NCBI GenBank assembly: GCA_034687125.1 | Contig: JAQGBZ010000192.1 | Span: 1-64,000, forward strand | Direction: 5' to 3' | Source of the DNA: Neelides folsomi | Lineage: Eukaryota; Arthropoda; Collembola; Neelipleona; Neelidae | DNA length: 64,000 nucleotides | Part shown: positions 12,993-29,400 of the stretch, in pieces | Position numbering within the stretch: position 1 is the first letter of the stretch | Layout of the letters: each line of letters begins with the position of its first letter | The notes under the pieces: generated by a model | The model's database searches: none | The model's input: the letters and a program-made list of their open reading frames with translations, nothing else | Told to the model about the DNA's origin: nothing | Translations under genes and position numbers: made by a program

Positions 12993-13996
12993 GTGAAAAC
13001 ATTTAAATCATTTTCCACAACTAATACTTATTTTATACATATAACTCATTTAAGACCATGAGTTTTCATATTAACACATTTAACATTATAATCTATATAT
13101 CTACCAATATATTACACTACAATCATGTATATTACATATTGGTAAATTCACCTAATCCTTTATTTCCTCCCAATTAGTCATATAAGTTAGCATCGAGATT
13201 ATTTCCCAATGCTTACAATTGGAATTTATCATATTTAAACTATTAGTTAGTTTATAAATTACATGGCATTAATGTACATTACATATTCTAATTTTCCTTA
13301 ATTTATGTATCTGTGTATTATGAGTATTCTGTATTCTACAGTTATAAGTACTACAATTATACAGATCATGAATTGGTCCCAATATATCTTCCACCACTTA
13401 TTTATTGAATGGAGTTCTTTTAGTTTGTAAATTAGTAATTCATGAAACATAGAGTCGTTGGAGAGATAATTGGCTGGGACCAGTTCGCACGACGATCGAT
13501 CCTAGGACGTCATATGGGGCTAGTAGAAAAAGAATTCTCGTGAGCAAGAAACCCATCTCAGAAAGTTAGTGTAAAGGAAATGGAGGATTTCGTATGGAGA
13601 AAGTCTCAGTGGGAACTCGACAGCTGAAGACGATGAGACGACGGCCCTCGGAGTTTTCCCCTCTTCATCCATCTTCCCTCAGCTGAGCATAACCTCCTCA
13701 AACACAAGACTCTTAAATGCCATTGGAGATCACTTAAAGGTTCTTATAACTAAGGAAACAATCATCCTACACATTAGAACAATCTTCTTCCACTCAGCTA
13801 AAAACAGACCAATGTTGACCTTAATTGAACACACTTCCAATTTCTAAATTACTATTATGTAATTGTACTTCAATTCAATTCCCTGTAATGTTTAATATCT
13901 AATTCTTTATTAGGAACGTTCATAAAACTCAAAAATTTTTTATAACAAATGTAGATTTGAAGATTTGAAATTAATGACCAATTGGTTTATTAACAT

Positions 13997-14640
13997 TAAG
14001 GCTCCTAACGGGTACCCGAGTCTCGGGTAAAGGTCGGGTACGGATACGGTTTTCAATATAACCCATTCGGTTACCCGTCGGGTCATATATCATATAAACA
14101 AAATAAACAGCGCAATTAAAAACTTTACTATACCGGCATATTTTAATTGTACGAACGTATCATAATATTTTTCCAAGTTGTATGTATAAGTTAGTTAATA
14201 TAAATAATTATATTAATGGATGGAATTAGCACTAGAAATTTACTTAGGCATTTAAAATCAGTTCACCAAACAAAAATCAAGGATTCTCATTCTGATGCAG
14301 CGATTGAAAAACATTTTCTTCCAAAAGGAGTAAATATTAATGAATGATCATTTTTTTCACTTCTTTATTATACAAATAAATATTTTGTAGAAATTTTCAC
14401 ATGATATATTATTTAAATGTCAAATAAATAAATTTTCTTATACTTTATATTATTATCGGGTCATTCGGGTCGGGTTTAGGTCAGATACGGGTCGGGTCGG
14501 GTGATTCGGGTACGGTTTTTTAATTGATCCGACCCGTTATATATATTGACGGGTACGGGTTGATGCTTTACCCGACCCGGAATTTCGGGTCGGTTCGGGT
14601 TCGGGCCTGATCGAGGAAAATTGACTCGTTAGGAGCCTTA
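13997..14640 (+). mobile_element. Non-autonomous hAT element with exact 8-bp TSD
   Basis: The ends are inverted repeats of about 15 bases (TAAGGCTCCTAACG at both ends, read inward). The element is flanked on both sides by the identical octamer ATTAACAT (13989-13996 and 14641-14648), the 8-bp target duplication typical of hAT transposons. The subterminal regions carry many copies of CGGGTCGGGT/ACCCGACCC-type motifs in both orientations. An internal frame at 14216-14347 retains the end of a BED zinc finger. The element is 644 bp and lacks a transposase core, so it depended on a partner. It lies in the long intron-like interval upstream of Su(H). Confidence 0.85.
14216..14347 (+). pseudogene. 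BED zinc-finger remnant inside the hAT element
   Basis: This 43-codon frame contains ISTRNLLRHLKSVHQTK, the second half of a BED finger (T/S-x-x-L-x-x-H-L-x-x-x-H), followed by a short stretch ending EKHFLPKG. The upstream half with the zinc-binding cysteines and the whole catalytic domain are missing. It is too short to be functional alone and marks the element as an internal deletion of a hAT transposon. Confidence 0.7.
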
Positions 14641-14648
14641 ATTAACAT

Positions 14649-17024
14649 TAAGTACTTATATAGTACATCAAAACACGAGGGTTTCTTAACAATTGTTTAA
14701 TGTTGCAAAATACATTTCTTCAGGGTTTTGTTCAAAGGAGGAAAAGACGAATAATAAGAAGAGTTATAAAATGGAAGAATCGAATGACTCAAAATATAAA
14801 CTTGTGTACTGTTGTGAATAATAGACTTTTAAGAAGTCGATTGAGGGAATTTTTTTCACAAAGTATTGCAATATTACATCATTTGAATGGGTTTACATAT
14901 GCTTCACTTTCGTGATTCCTAGGTTTATGAAGGAAGTTAAAAGAATCATTCTGTAGCAGAGTCCAAGGTTGGCAGAATAGGATTCCTGACGCAAACCCCC
15001 GCTCAATCAACTAATTTAACTAGCCAGAGATTCCTATCATAACAATGAGGGATGTTCTTATTATAGAAAGCTTTGAGGAATTGCCTCATTCTTCCTTTTA
15101 AATTATATATGGATGGAGGAGAGTTGGAATTAATATGGAATGGGATGACCCCGTTGGTCAACATGAATACGATCACAATCACTTTCCTACTTCATTTAAT
15201 GACGCCTTCATTTCCTTTTTAATAATCAAACCATTCCTTTTTATTACGCAGTTACCATACCATGTACTTTTTCACCTTTTCATTACGCTAATTGACTCAC
15301 TACAAGTAATAAACATTAAAAAAACTATAGTCTTTTCATTTTATATCATTAACATTATTTTTAATCGTCAGTATTAATACTAGTGATTGAAAATAAGATG
15401 AAATGAAATGTCATTAAAAATAGTAAAATTTGATTTGAAGTGCCATTTTTCCCAAATTGGTCTTTTTAGAATAAGGATTGTGGAATAATTTTGTGAAAGT
15501 TATAATTTTTAGCCAATGTTTCCATTTTACTATTCATTTGAAAAGACATTATGGATGTAATGGGGATTTTATGGGAAGGGTGATGATGACAGGGGAGCCT
15601 CTTTCAGTCTCATGTATCAACATTGTAATATTGTGAATGTTTGAGTGGAACAGATGTCGATTTAATTTGATGGGAGGAGAGACAGTTGTTCTTGTTTAGT
15701 TTCAATTCAATCCTTATTGTTAAAATTATGATGAAAAGAATAGAACATTTTTCAATATTAACATAATTACTATACACTACCATATTAGTACTCAATATTG
15801 TATGTATATGTATGGTATATGTAATATGAATAATTGGGTAGAAAATATCAATTCTCCAGATATTATTTAATTACATTTTCCTGCTTAGATTTCCTCTTTT
15901 AGGATCTGATTTGAGGGGAAAGGAATTGCAAGTTATTTTGTTGGCCAATCCAACACCTTGGAAGAACCAAGGCATGAAATAAATACTATTAGGTCCACAC
16001 GTTGGTCTTAGGTGATTCGCTATAATAGCCTTTTCGCCCTCGAGCCAAACTGGAACCATTAGCCTCTCATGAACTCGAAAAAAACCTGACTCGCATTCCA
16101 AGACTTCTTTTGCGAATCCAATTCCCAGAATCTTCATTCACTCTCCTTAATTATACACACAACCTTACAATAACTTCATGATTGTCAATTTCTCTATCTT
16201 GTCCATTTAACTTCATTTTCCCACATATTGTTTTAAAGTTGAAGAGTTATTTTTATGAAAAATGTGTGGAGGAGTTGAGTCCGAAGTTGTCACTGGGTTT
16301 TATTGAATATATTAGAAATTAGATCCAGTATGGAACCTTTAGTAAGGGATGAGGTAATGGTGTGGATCGAGCAAGAAGGAAATTGTATCAGGTCATAGTA
16401 TTGGATGGGTTGGGGCTGAGTATTTGGGGGAGAATCCATGGGAAAAGTCCCAGGTGTTCCCTCCACTCCCGGTTTACTCGAAGAGAGAAGAAAATAGACA
16501 AGGAACACTCAGTCATCTCTTCTACATTTTACCCATCTTTTCACCTCCACCGGACTCGACGATCCTCCTTTTCGATCCCCTTCGATCCGAACAGGAAATA
16601 CACTCCACATCCACACAGCCCTTTCATACTACACTTAATTAGCCAAGGAACACAAATCGGATATACTCAATCACTACCATTATTACTAACATTAAGCACT
16701 ATATATAATGAATGCACAATATCTAATATACAGTTATCAATATAGATACTCTTAACTATACTTAACTAAACTACTCTTACATTAGGCTCTAAACCAGCTA
16801 AATATATGTAACAATATTTTACACATACTTATGCATAAGATTATACTGGATACCAGGATTGATCACTTTGGACATTACATGTACTGTACATCATCATTAT
16901 CACTTCAAAATTCTTATAAGACCTAAATTACCTTTTAATTTTAATCGATGATTAATTAATTGTGTATATAATTGTTATTTGTTATAAATAATGGTAGTCA
17001 ATGTGATGATTTTGATGTTTTTAG
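14649..17024. other. Interval upstream of the Su(H) core, no firm gene
   Basis: The interval is mostly AT-rich. An 88-codon minus-strand frame lies at 15871-16137. A GC-richer patch at 16360-16640 has overlapping open frames on both strands, none recognisable. If the upstream exons are real, this is the last part of a large Su(H) intron. Confidence 0.4.
15871..16137 (-). CDS. Small hypothetical protein (88 residues)
   Basis: The frame starts at an ATG at 16137 (MKILGIGFAKEVLECESG) and runs 88 codons to a stop. It has a hydrophobic and Cys/Pro-containing middle (HLRPTCGPNSIYFMPWFFQG) and a basic tail. Residue composition is more balanced than the AT-driven frames around it, which argues weakly for a real exon. 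No family was recognised and no splice context was established, so it may be chance. Confidence 0.2.
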   Translation of the reverse strand: MKILGIGFAKEVLECESGFFRVHERLMVPVWLEGEKAIIANHLRPTCGPNSIYFMPWFFQGVGLANKITCNSFPLKSDPKRGNLSRKM

Positions 17025-21869
<4,845 letters not shown>

Positions 21870-23234
21870 GATGTTCCTACTAAAAGACGAAGCTCACACG
21901 AATCGATCTCCTTCGATATTAAATAACCTAATAATGGAGAATCATAAATGATTAATTAAATGATAAATTTATACTTTTCCTTTGAACTAATACTAACTTA
22001 ATACCTTACAATTACAACTTATAGAACTTAATTAAAGTTAGTAAACTTAGAACTCCCGATCTCCTGAGTGTACTTAATATCATTTGTAGAACTTTACAGC
22101 CATTTTTCCTTATTCTAAACATCAATTCGTAATTTGTAAGTCAGTGAATGAAAAAAACATATCTCCCTTTATTAGCACACTAATGTAGGTAGGTATTTAT
22201 AACATATTTATAGGTACTATAGGTAGAATTTAGAACTTTATTTGCCTTCAATCTTTTTAGTAATGAAATTAACTTTGAGCGCTTTATCTTAATTTCCAAA
22301 TTTTGATCAGTGCAATTAACTTGCATAAGACTTTGATACTTTTAAGTATACTCTATTACCTGTATATATGGGTAAAGGTATAATCATAAATTTTGAAGCC
22401 ATTAATTATGAAATGTTATAAAGTTATAATTGAAAGAGGAATGAATAACCTTCACAAAGTTTTTCCTTATATACTACATACACCACAACTTTATATTAAT
22501 GTATTACGTACATAAATACATACATACCTAGGTATATTATTATATAGGTATTACATATAACGAAATACTATTAAATTAAATCATATCTTTTCCCCAACAT
22601 GATCCTTATTCATTAATGTAATGTACATACTTAAATAGGAAATTTTCCTATGTTTAATTTAATACAGATGAGTATTTTGGTATCGGTTTTAAAATTATAA
22701 GATAATATTATCAAGCAATAAGTGACCATAAAATAACTTATTATATTATAATAATTTTTAATTAATAAAAAATGACCATTAGATACATTTAGTTACACTC
22801 CTACTCATTTATCAGATCTTATTAGTGTAGGAAAAATTGTTTAGTGTTTTATTAATTGTTAATTTTGAATGAATTTTGGATATGATGAAATACCAAATAC
22901 TAAATGTTTAGAATCCTAAATAAGCCAAAAAATCTTATTATTTAATAATTAATAGTCATGTTTTCGATAATTGTTAAACACAAATATACATTTTTAGGGT
23001 ATTGAAACTCTAGTGCTACTCATATCTTTATTAACTTTGTTTAATATAATACCTATACATGCGTACCATTTAAAATGTATAATTGTCACAACCTATATTA
23101 ATTTCTTCATTCATATTTTCTAATAATATATTTCAATACTCTATATATCCTTTTAATGGGATTGTGACCGTTTGTGTGAATATGAAATAAGTTCTGAAGA
23201 AAACTAATACAATAATAATAATACAAATTACATA
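21870..23234. other. AT-rich intergenic stretch after Su(H)
   Basis: This holds the Su(H) 3' untranslated region and AT-rich spacer. No conserved open frame, RNA gene or clear repeat was seen. Confidence 0.6.
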
Positions 23235-24847
23235 CAGTGAAACACGGTTGTAATTAACATGGATGTAATGAATCTCGGGTTATAGTGAATCAAAATAGAT
23301 ATGTTAAAAGCATTGTGAGTAGTGAACTTGGGTTGTAATGAAACAAAGGACATAATGGACGATTTTAAAATCCTCACCCGCATTCAACAATGTTTATAAT
23401 GAACGATTTTCGCAAATAGCGCGTGAATTCGGGTTTAAATACGTATCAATATCTTCCTTATTCACAAATCTTAATGTTCATACCAATTTAGTAAATAATT
23501 ATGACAAAACAAAAGCGAACTCAATTATCTTTAGAAGACAAAGCTAAAATATTTGAATATCTTGATGATAATATAGAAAGAAAGGTCATTTGTGCAAAAT
23601 TTAATATTGTAAATGCAACATTAACAAATTTAATTAAGAAACGACCAGAATTAGAAAAACATTTCTTGACAACTTCTGAGGTAATTTTATTAAATCATAC
23701 TAAAAATAAATAATAAACACAAAAATTTAAGTTCATTTAATTATAAATATTAATTTTGCAGAAAGTAAAAAAATTACGGAAAAACAACTATCCAGCTCTT
23801 GACGAAGCACTTTTGAAATGATTCAATGTAAAACGCTCAGAAAATGTTCCGATTAATGGGCCAATATTACTTGAAAAGGCGAAGCATTTTCTATCAGAAT
23901 TGAAACTCAAGCCGGAAATTGGAGAATTGAGCATAGGTTGGATTGATATATTTAAAGAAAGACACGGCATTAGTTTCAAGGATATAAGTGGGGAAAGTGG
24001 CGGAGTGAATCAGGACATCATTGACAATTGACTGACGAATAAATGGCCATCAGTTTCCAAAGATTACAAAGAAGAGGACATTTACAATGCGGATGAATGT
24101 AGCTTGTTTTTCAAAATGCTCCCAGACAAGTCTTACTTTCAAAGGCCAACGTTGTTCTGGAGGAAAACTTTTAAAATCATGAGTAACACTCATGGTTTGC
24201 AGTAACGTTGATGGAACTTAAAAAGGCCAATTTTATTAATTGGGAATGTTAGAGGTACATGACGATACATTTGAAATTGCTCAGTCAATGGGAAGAATTT
24301 GTTTCAAGCATTACTCTGAATGAATATGTATCCATCGATAAAAACATTGTTATTTCTGAAAATCCCACAGACGATGAAATTATTAAAAGTTTACTTGAAG
24401 ATGAACTTTTATCCAAAGATGAAGAAAATGAAGACGATGACGATATTGAAGATGACAATATTGAACCACAAATTTTGACATGTCAAGAAGCTTCACAGAG
24501 CATTAACAATCTTAGAACTTGAATGTTAATTAATTTACCCGAATCAGAAAAGTGCTTATTAATTTTTAAATCTTGAGGAATTAGATAATCAAATTCTTAA
24601 GAAATACTTCAATTCTAAACGCCAGCCTTGTATTACCGATTATTTTAAATAAAATAATCTTTAAAATACATATACCTACGTAATTCATTTATTATTATTT
24701 TATTAGGTTTATTTTATATGTATATGTTAGATATATATTATATTCACATGCATAAAATCTTAACTTCCTTTGTAATTAACATCTTTTATAATGAACGAAA
24801 ATATACGGTCCCTTGAAATTCATTACATCCGGTTGTTAGTTGTATTG
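23235..24847 (+). mobile_element. Tigger/pogo-type DNA transposon (degenerate)
   Basis: The left end is TA followed by CAGTGAAACACGG, the usual start of Tigger elements. The right end is a diverged inverted copy sharing GGATGTAATGAAT in the subterminal part. Inside is a broken CENP-B/Tigger-type transposase. At about 1.6 kb the element is shorter than a full autonomous copy. It lies between Su(H) and huntingtin. Confidence 0.8.
23501..24522 (+). pseudogene. Tigger/CENP-B-like transposase pseudogene
   Basis: The first frame (23501-23713) is the N-terminal pipsqueak/CENP-B helix-turn-helix (QLSLEDKAKIFEYLDDN, KRPELEKHF). Homology continues at 23761 with the CENP-B second DNA-binding domain (YPALDEALLK-stop-FNVKRSENVPINGP, WIDIFKERHGI) and the start of the DDE domain (EDIYNADECSLFFKMLPDKS), where the D of NADE is the first catalytic aspartate. 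In-frame stops interrupt it after ALLK (at a usual Trp) and after QDIIDN. The rest of the catalytic domain is missing. A final frame (24259-24522) is the acidic C-terminal region (NPTDDEIIKSLLEDELLSK). The gene is clearly dead. Confidence 0.85.
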
Positions 24848-26457
24848 GTATTTAATAAATTGTATTTTTTCTATTTGGACTAATCATTTTAATTTAAGTT
24901 TTATAAGTTTCAAAGGTTAACAATTAAATTGCTATTTATGTTAATTATTTTCTCAATGCTTTTAAGAAAATATTCGTACGGCTAATTATCTACTAATATT
25001 GTATAATAGAATTACATAAACTGAATTTCTATTAAATTTATTTTTCAAATGGTGGTTTATCAAACTTAGACATTTACCATTTATGAACTAATCAACATGT
25101 GTACTACTTATGGTTAATTATATAATTATTAAAGTAACAAATGTAAACATACAGACGCAGGTTCTTTTAATTCAACAAGTTGTCATGTTTAATTTACATA
25201 AACGTGTCAATGTGTATGCATTATACATAAATTCTATAGTAAAAATCGATTAGACAAATAATTATACTTCTGTTTCAATAATATTGTACCTATTATAAAC
25301 CCAATACAAACGTGTTAGATCCAAAACGAGCAGTGAATTACAATAGACCCTGAAATTAACCAAAAGACATAATGATAATTTAATACGAACTCATTATTCA
25401 ACTCATCCTTTATTTAAATTACCCCAAATGTGAACAAATCGGGAATTTTTTGTTCCATTCATTGAAGGCAACAAATCCTTTGTTCGATATTTAGAAAAGG
25501 CTTGTTTTGTACTGACATCGTTTGTGTTGATAAATTCATTGAAATGAATTTGTGAATATTATCACATAAAAGCAGGAATGTAAATAAATATGTAATTATA
25601 ATTTACATTAGTGAAGGCGATTTTAAAATTTGTAAAAATAGAAGTGAATAGTTTAAGCCCTAATTAAGCGTACACATACGACTACGTGTGCCGAGTGTAT
25701 TGTATATATGTATTAAATATCTAATAATTAATAATGAAAACTTAACATGATTGATATTGAAAAAACTAGCAATAATTTTGACATGCGAGTGGTATCATAT
25801 TTTGAAGCCAAAGTGTATACTTTATAAAATAATGAAGTAGGAGTTAAATTATAAAAATATTATCAATAGATTATACTTAATAAACTTAATGATATTCTTA
25901 AATTACAAACAAAGTGATTCCTCTTAAACCAAAGTGTTGTGTTAGAATTTTAAATAGTTTACTTAAACTTGATATAAAACTTAAATTCTAGATTTGCATA
26001 CTAAACATGTAATGTATCTAGTTAAAAAATAATAGATTGAATAAAAATTTGGTCGGTCAGCTTTATTTCTTATTGTTAATTTCATCCTTAAAATTAAAAG
26101 CAAGCTATAAAATAAGAATTATCTTAAATTGATGAAATTCTCGTACCAATAAATAATAACGTGATTCATGATATTGCATTGAAATAATTTAAACCAATTT
26201 AACATTTAATATATTTTATTTAATAATAAATAAATATATATTGTATATATAAATCGGGAGCTTATTTTGTGATCATTAATGTAAGGTACATAAGTTACGA
26301 ATTTAAATTGGATTCATACACAAAAATTAAAACTATAAATCAGGTTTCAGACCAGATACGTGATTAAACAAAAAATGTAAACCTAAATAGGAATGTAATG
26401 CTAGGTAACAATACATTTAGTTAATACAGTTACATCATAATGAATACCTCGTTGAAA
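24848..26457. other. AT-rich intergenic stretch, 3' of huntingtin
   Basis: This is the spacer between the Tigger remnant and the huntingtin stop codon. It contains the huntingtin 3' untranslated region on the minus strand. No conserved frame or RNA gene was seen. Confidence 0.6.
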
Positions 26458-29400
26458 CTAATTAACAACTGGAGTGGACATTTCAATTAGGCTTAGAATG
26501 TCTTTGTATGGATTAAGCCCTCCCTCTGGAAATGGGCCTTGTCCCAGCAATTCCATAAATTCCTCTTTCTGCTTGATATTCAACTACAAAAATAAATTAC
26601 ACGTTAATTTCATTAATTTATATTTTCAAAATATTAACTGTTTAGAATAAAAAATAAATTATTATTTATGTACAGAATGATAAAAGTCGATCACTGCTGC
26701 TCCGAACAAACTATTCTCTTGAGGAATTCTTTTTTTTATTTGTGCAACGGGAAGAAGAGAAAAGATTTGATCATCCCGGGAGATTCCAATAAAGAAAGTG
26801 GTCAAACTCCAAACAATTCTCTCAACGTCAGGATTTGAAATCAGATTGCTCATGTTGGAGATAATCCATTCTCTGATAATTTCCCCTTCGGCCTTTGCAT
26901 TCCTCGCCTTGACGAATATCTATGAAATCAAATAAGATAAAAAGAAAGTTAGAAATAAAATACACCACCAAGAAAGAATTTTACCTGGGAAAGCGTTTTC
27001 ATCAACAACTCTGGGTTTGATTGTTGGTTATTGAGATATTCAGCCAAGACTCTATTGATAATTTCTGATGGGGCAAGAAAATCCGAAACAAGATGCGGAA
27101 TAAATGTAGAAACAATTTCACACCGAGTCCGAACGCCGCTTTTGAGCCTAATTTAAAAAAAATTAAGTAATTCAAATTCAAATTCAAAATTTCATAAAAA
27201 GCATTAATGTGATAATTTACTTACATTTGAACAAAATGTTCAAATATTTCCATAATTTTCATCGAAATCTCAGGCTCCAGGATTTTCCGATAAAAACCAC
27301 TGAAATCTAATAGAAAAAAGTTAAAAAAAATTACAACGATGGCGAATTGAGACGCGTACACGTGTTATTTGTAATATGTCAAATTTTATTGTTCATTATT
27401 TTAAATTTATTTACCGATGTAAACTATGGTCCCGAACAGTTTAACCGATTCGAAGAAAACAGACAAATTGGCCGATTTCATTGATTCAAGTGCTAATCGA
27501 CTAATGGTTTTATTGAGCTCTTCCTTCAATACCAATTTCTGATATTTTAATCTCAGGCCCTACACATTGCAAATTAAAGTTCAATATTGATAAATGATCA
27601 AATACAATAAAATGTTAAAATGAAATTAACCTTCAATACAAGGAGACGAACAGAAAGATAAACGTCATTTAATGGACTCAAAATTGTACAGATCCTATCG
27701 AGAATCTCTTTTTGATGAATTTCACAGGAAGGGCTGTAAATCCAACTAACAAGAAGTAAATTCCACAATTGGATGCTGTAACTCTCGGAATGATTGAGTC
27801 TACATGAAAAAATTAAAATTATTTCACAACTATCTAACAGTAAGTTAAAATTAATAATAATTAGTTAATTGTTGAATATTAATAATTTTTTAATTAAATT
27901 TCATTACGTTTCGCTCAACTCGGAATTTTTTAGGAGGATTGGATAGATTGCATTGAGAATGTGTTGATTGTCTGGCTGGGTGAGCAAAAAAGCAAGAGCA
28001 CCTTTGACCCCAGAAAGTCCAACATTAGCTGAACTGCTATTGAATGAGTTGTCCAATATTTTAACAAGAACTCCCATCTCATCATCGCCCTATAATTTAA
28101 TATACATTTTAATTCAACAAGAGAAAATATAAATTAAATTAAATTATAATTTTATAAATATTAAACCAAAACGAGAATTGAACATATTGTATGAAAATAC
28201 CAATGGAATTCTCGCTCCAGAAAAGAAAATGCCGTATATGAGATGATCAAATAGAATTTCGTCTTCCTTGTCAACATTGTTGTAGATCTCAAGAAGCGTC
28301 GAGTGAACCCAGACATAATCCTCTGGTTCTTCAAAATACTCCATGACGCTGACCAAGCATGATATGACTGCGCTCAAATGCAGCAAAGGGATTTTAACCT
28401 AAAAACAAAAAAAACTTAAAACCTTTCCTGATTTTCATTTCATTTAATTAATTTATTTCACTAATTATATTACTTGATTTCCAAGAAGCCATTGAGTGAG
28501 CAAGTCTTTAAGAAAACGTAAAACAGAAGTCAAGTCGATTGCCAATGTATTGTTCAAAACTTTCTTATCATTCTTCATACTGTGAGCATAAAAATCATTA
28601 TTTATAAATTTAAGCAATCAATTAATTATTTTAAGTATAATCCAAAAAATTATAGATTGAATTTTAAGCTTACATCCTTGGTAAATGAATATTCTTGCAC
28701 GTTTCCGGCTCACAATCTTTCATCATAATATTCATCTGATCTTCAATAGCGAATCTAAAATATTAATAAGCTAAATAAATAAAATATAAGCTAAGAACTG
28801 AATCATATTTTCTTACAATGTTAATAATAAAATATCTGTGGTTAGAATAAATATAAGGTTAGAAAACTCACGTTGAAACTTCTTCGTCAATAGGTAAATA
28901 AGTCACAGTAACAGATGCTTGTAACATCATTGCAATTCCTTTCAGCCCAGTCGAAACAATCTAAAACAATAAAAAAATGTTTCATAAGAGTTTTAATTAA
29001 ATTTAAAAAAGGATATTTGTAAATATAATTTATACGTGAAGTTGTGAGCTATCCATAACGTAGGAGTTGATAACTGATAAGAAGGTCATCCAATTCTCTT
29101 CAAATTGAACTTTCGAGACAAATTCGAACATTGCCAACCTGAAAAAAAGAATAAATAAAACTATGAAATTGATTTATCACATTCATTTTCATTATTTAGG
29201 GCAATTATTACAGAAATTCTGGTTCACACTTAAAAATGTAAAATTTGAGTTGCTCAAGTTCGTTTTGTAAGATCTCCAATGGTATTTGATGGATGTGGTA
29301 AGCAGAATTTTTGACAATCGTCTCAACAGAGGAATCAAGGTTGGCAATAAGGGTCCAATTATTTATCCCATCGCATCTGCCAAATCCAGACACAACTTTC

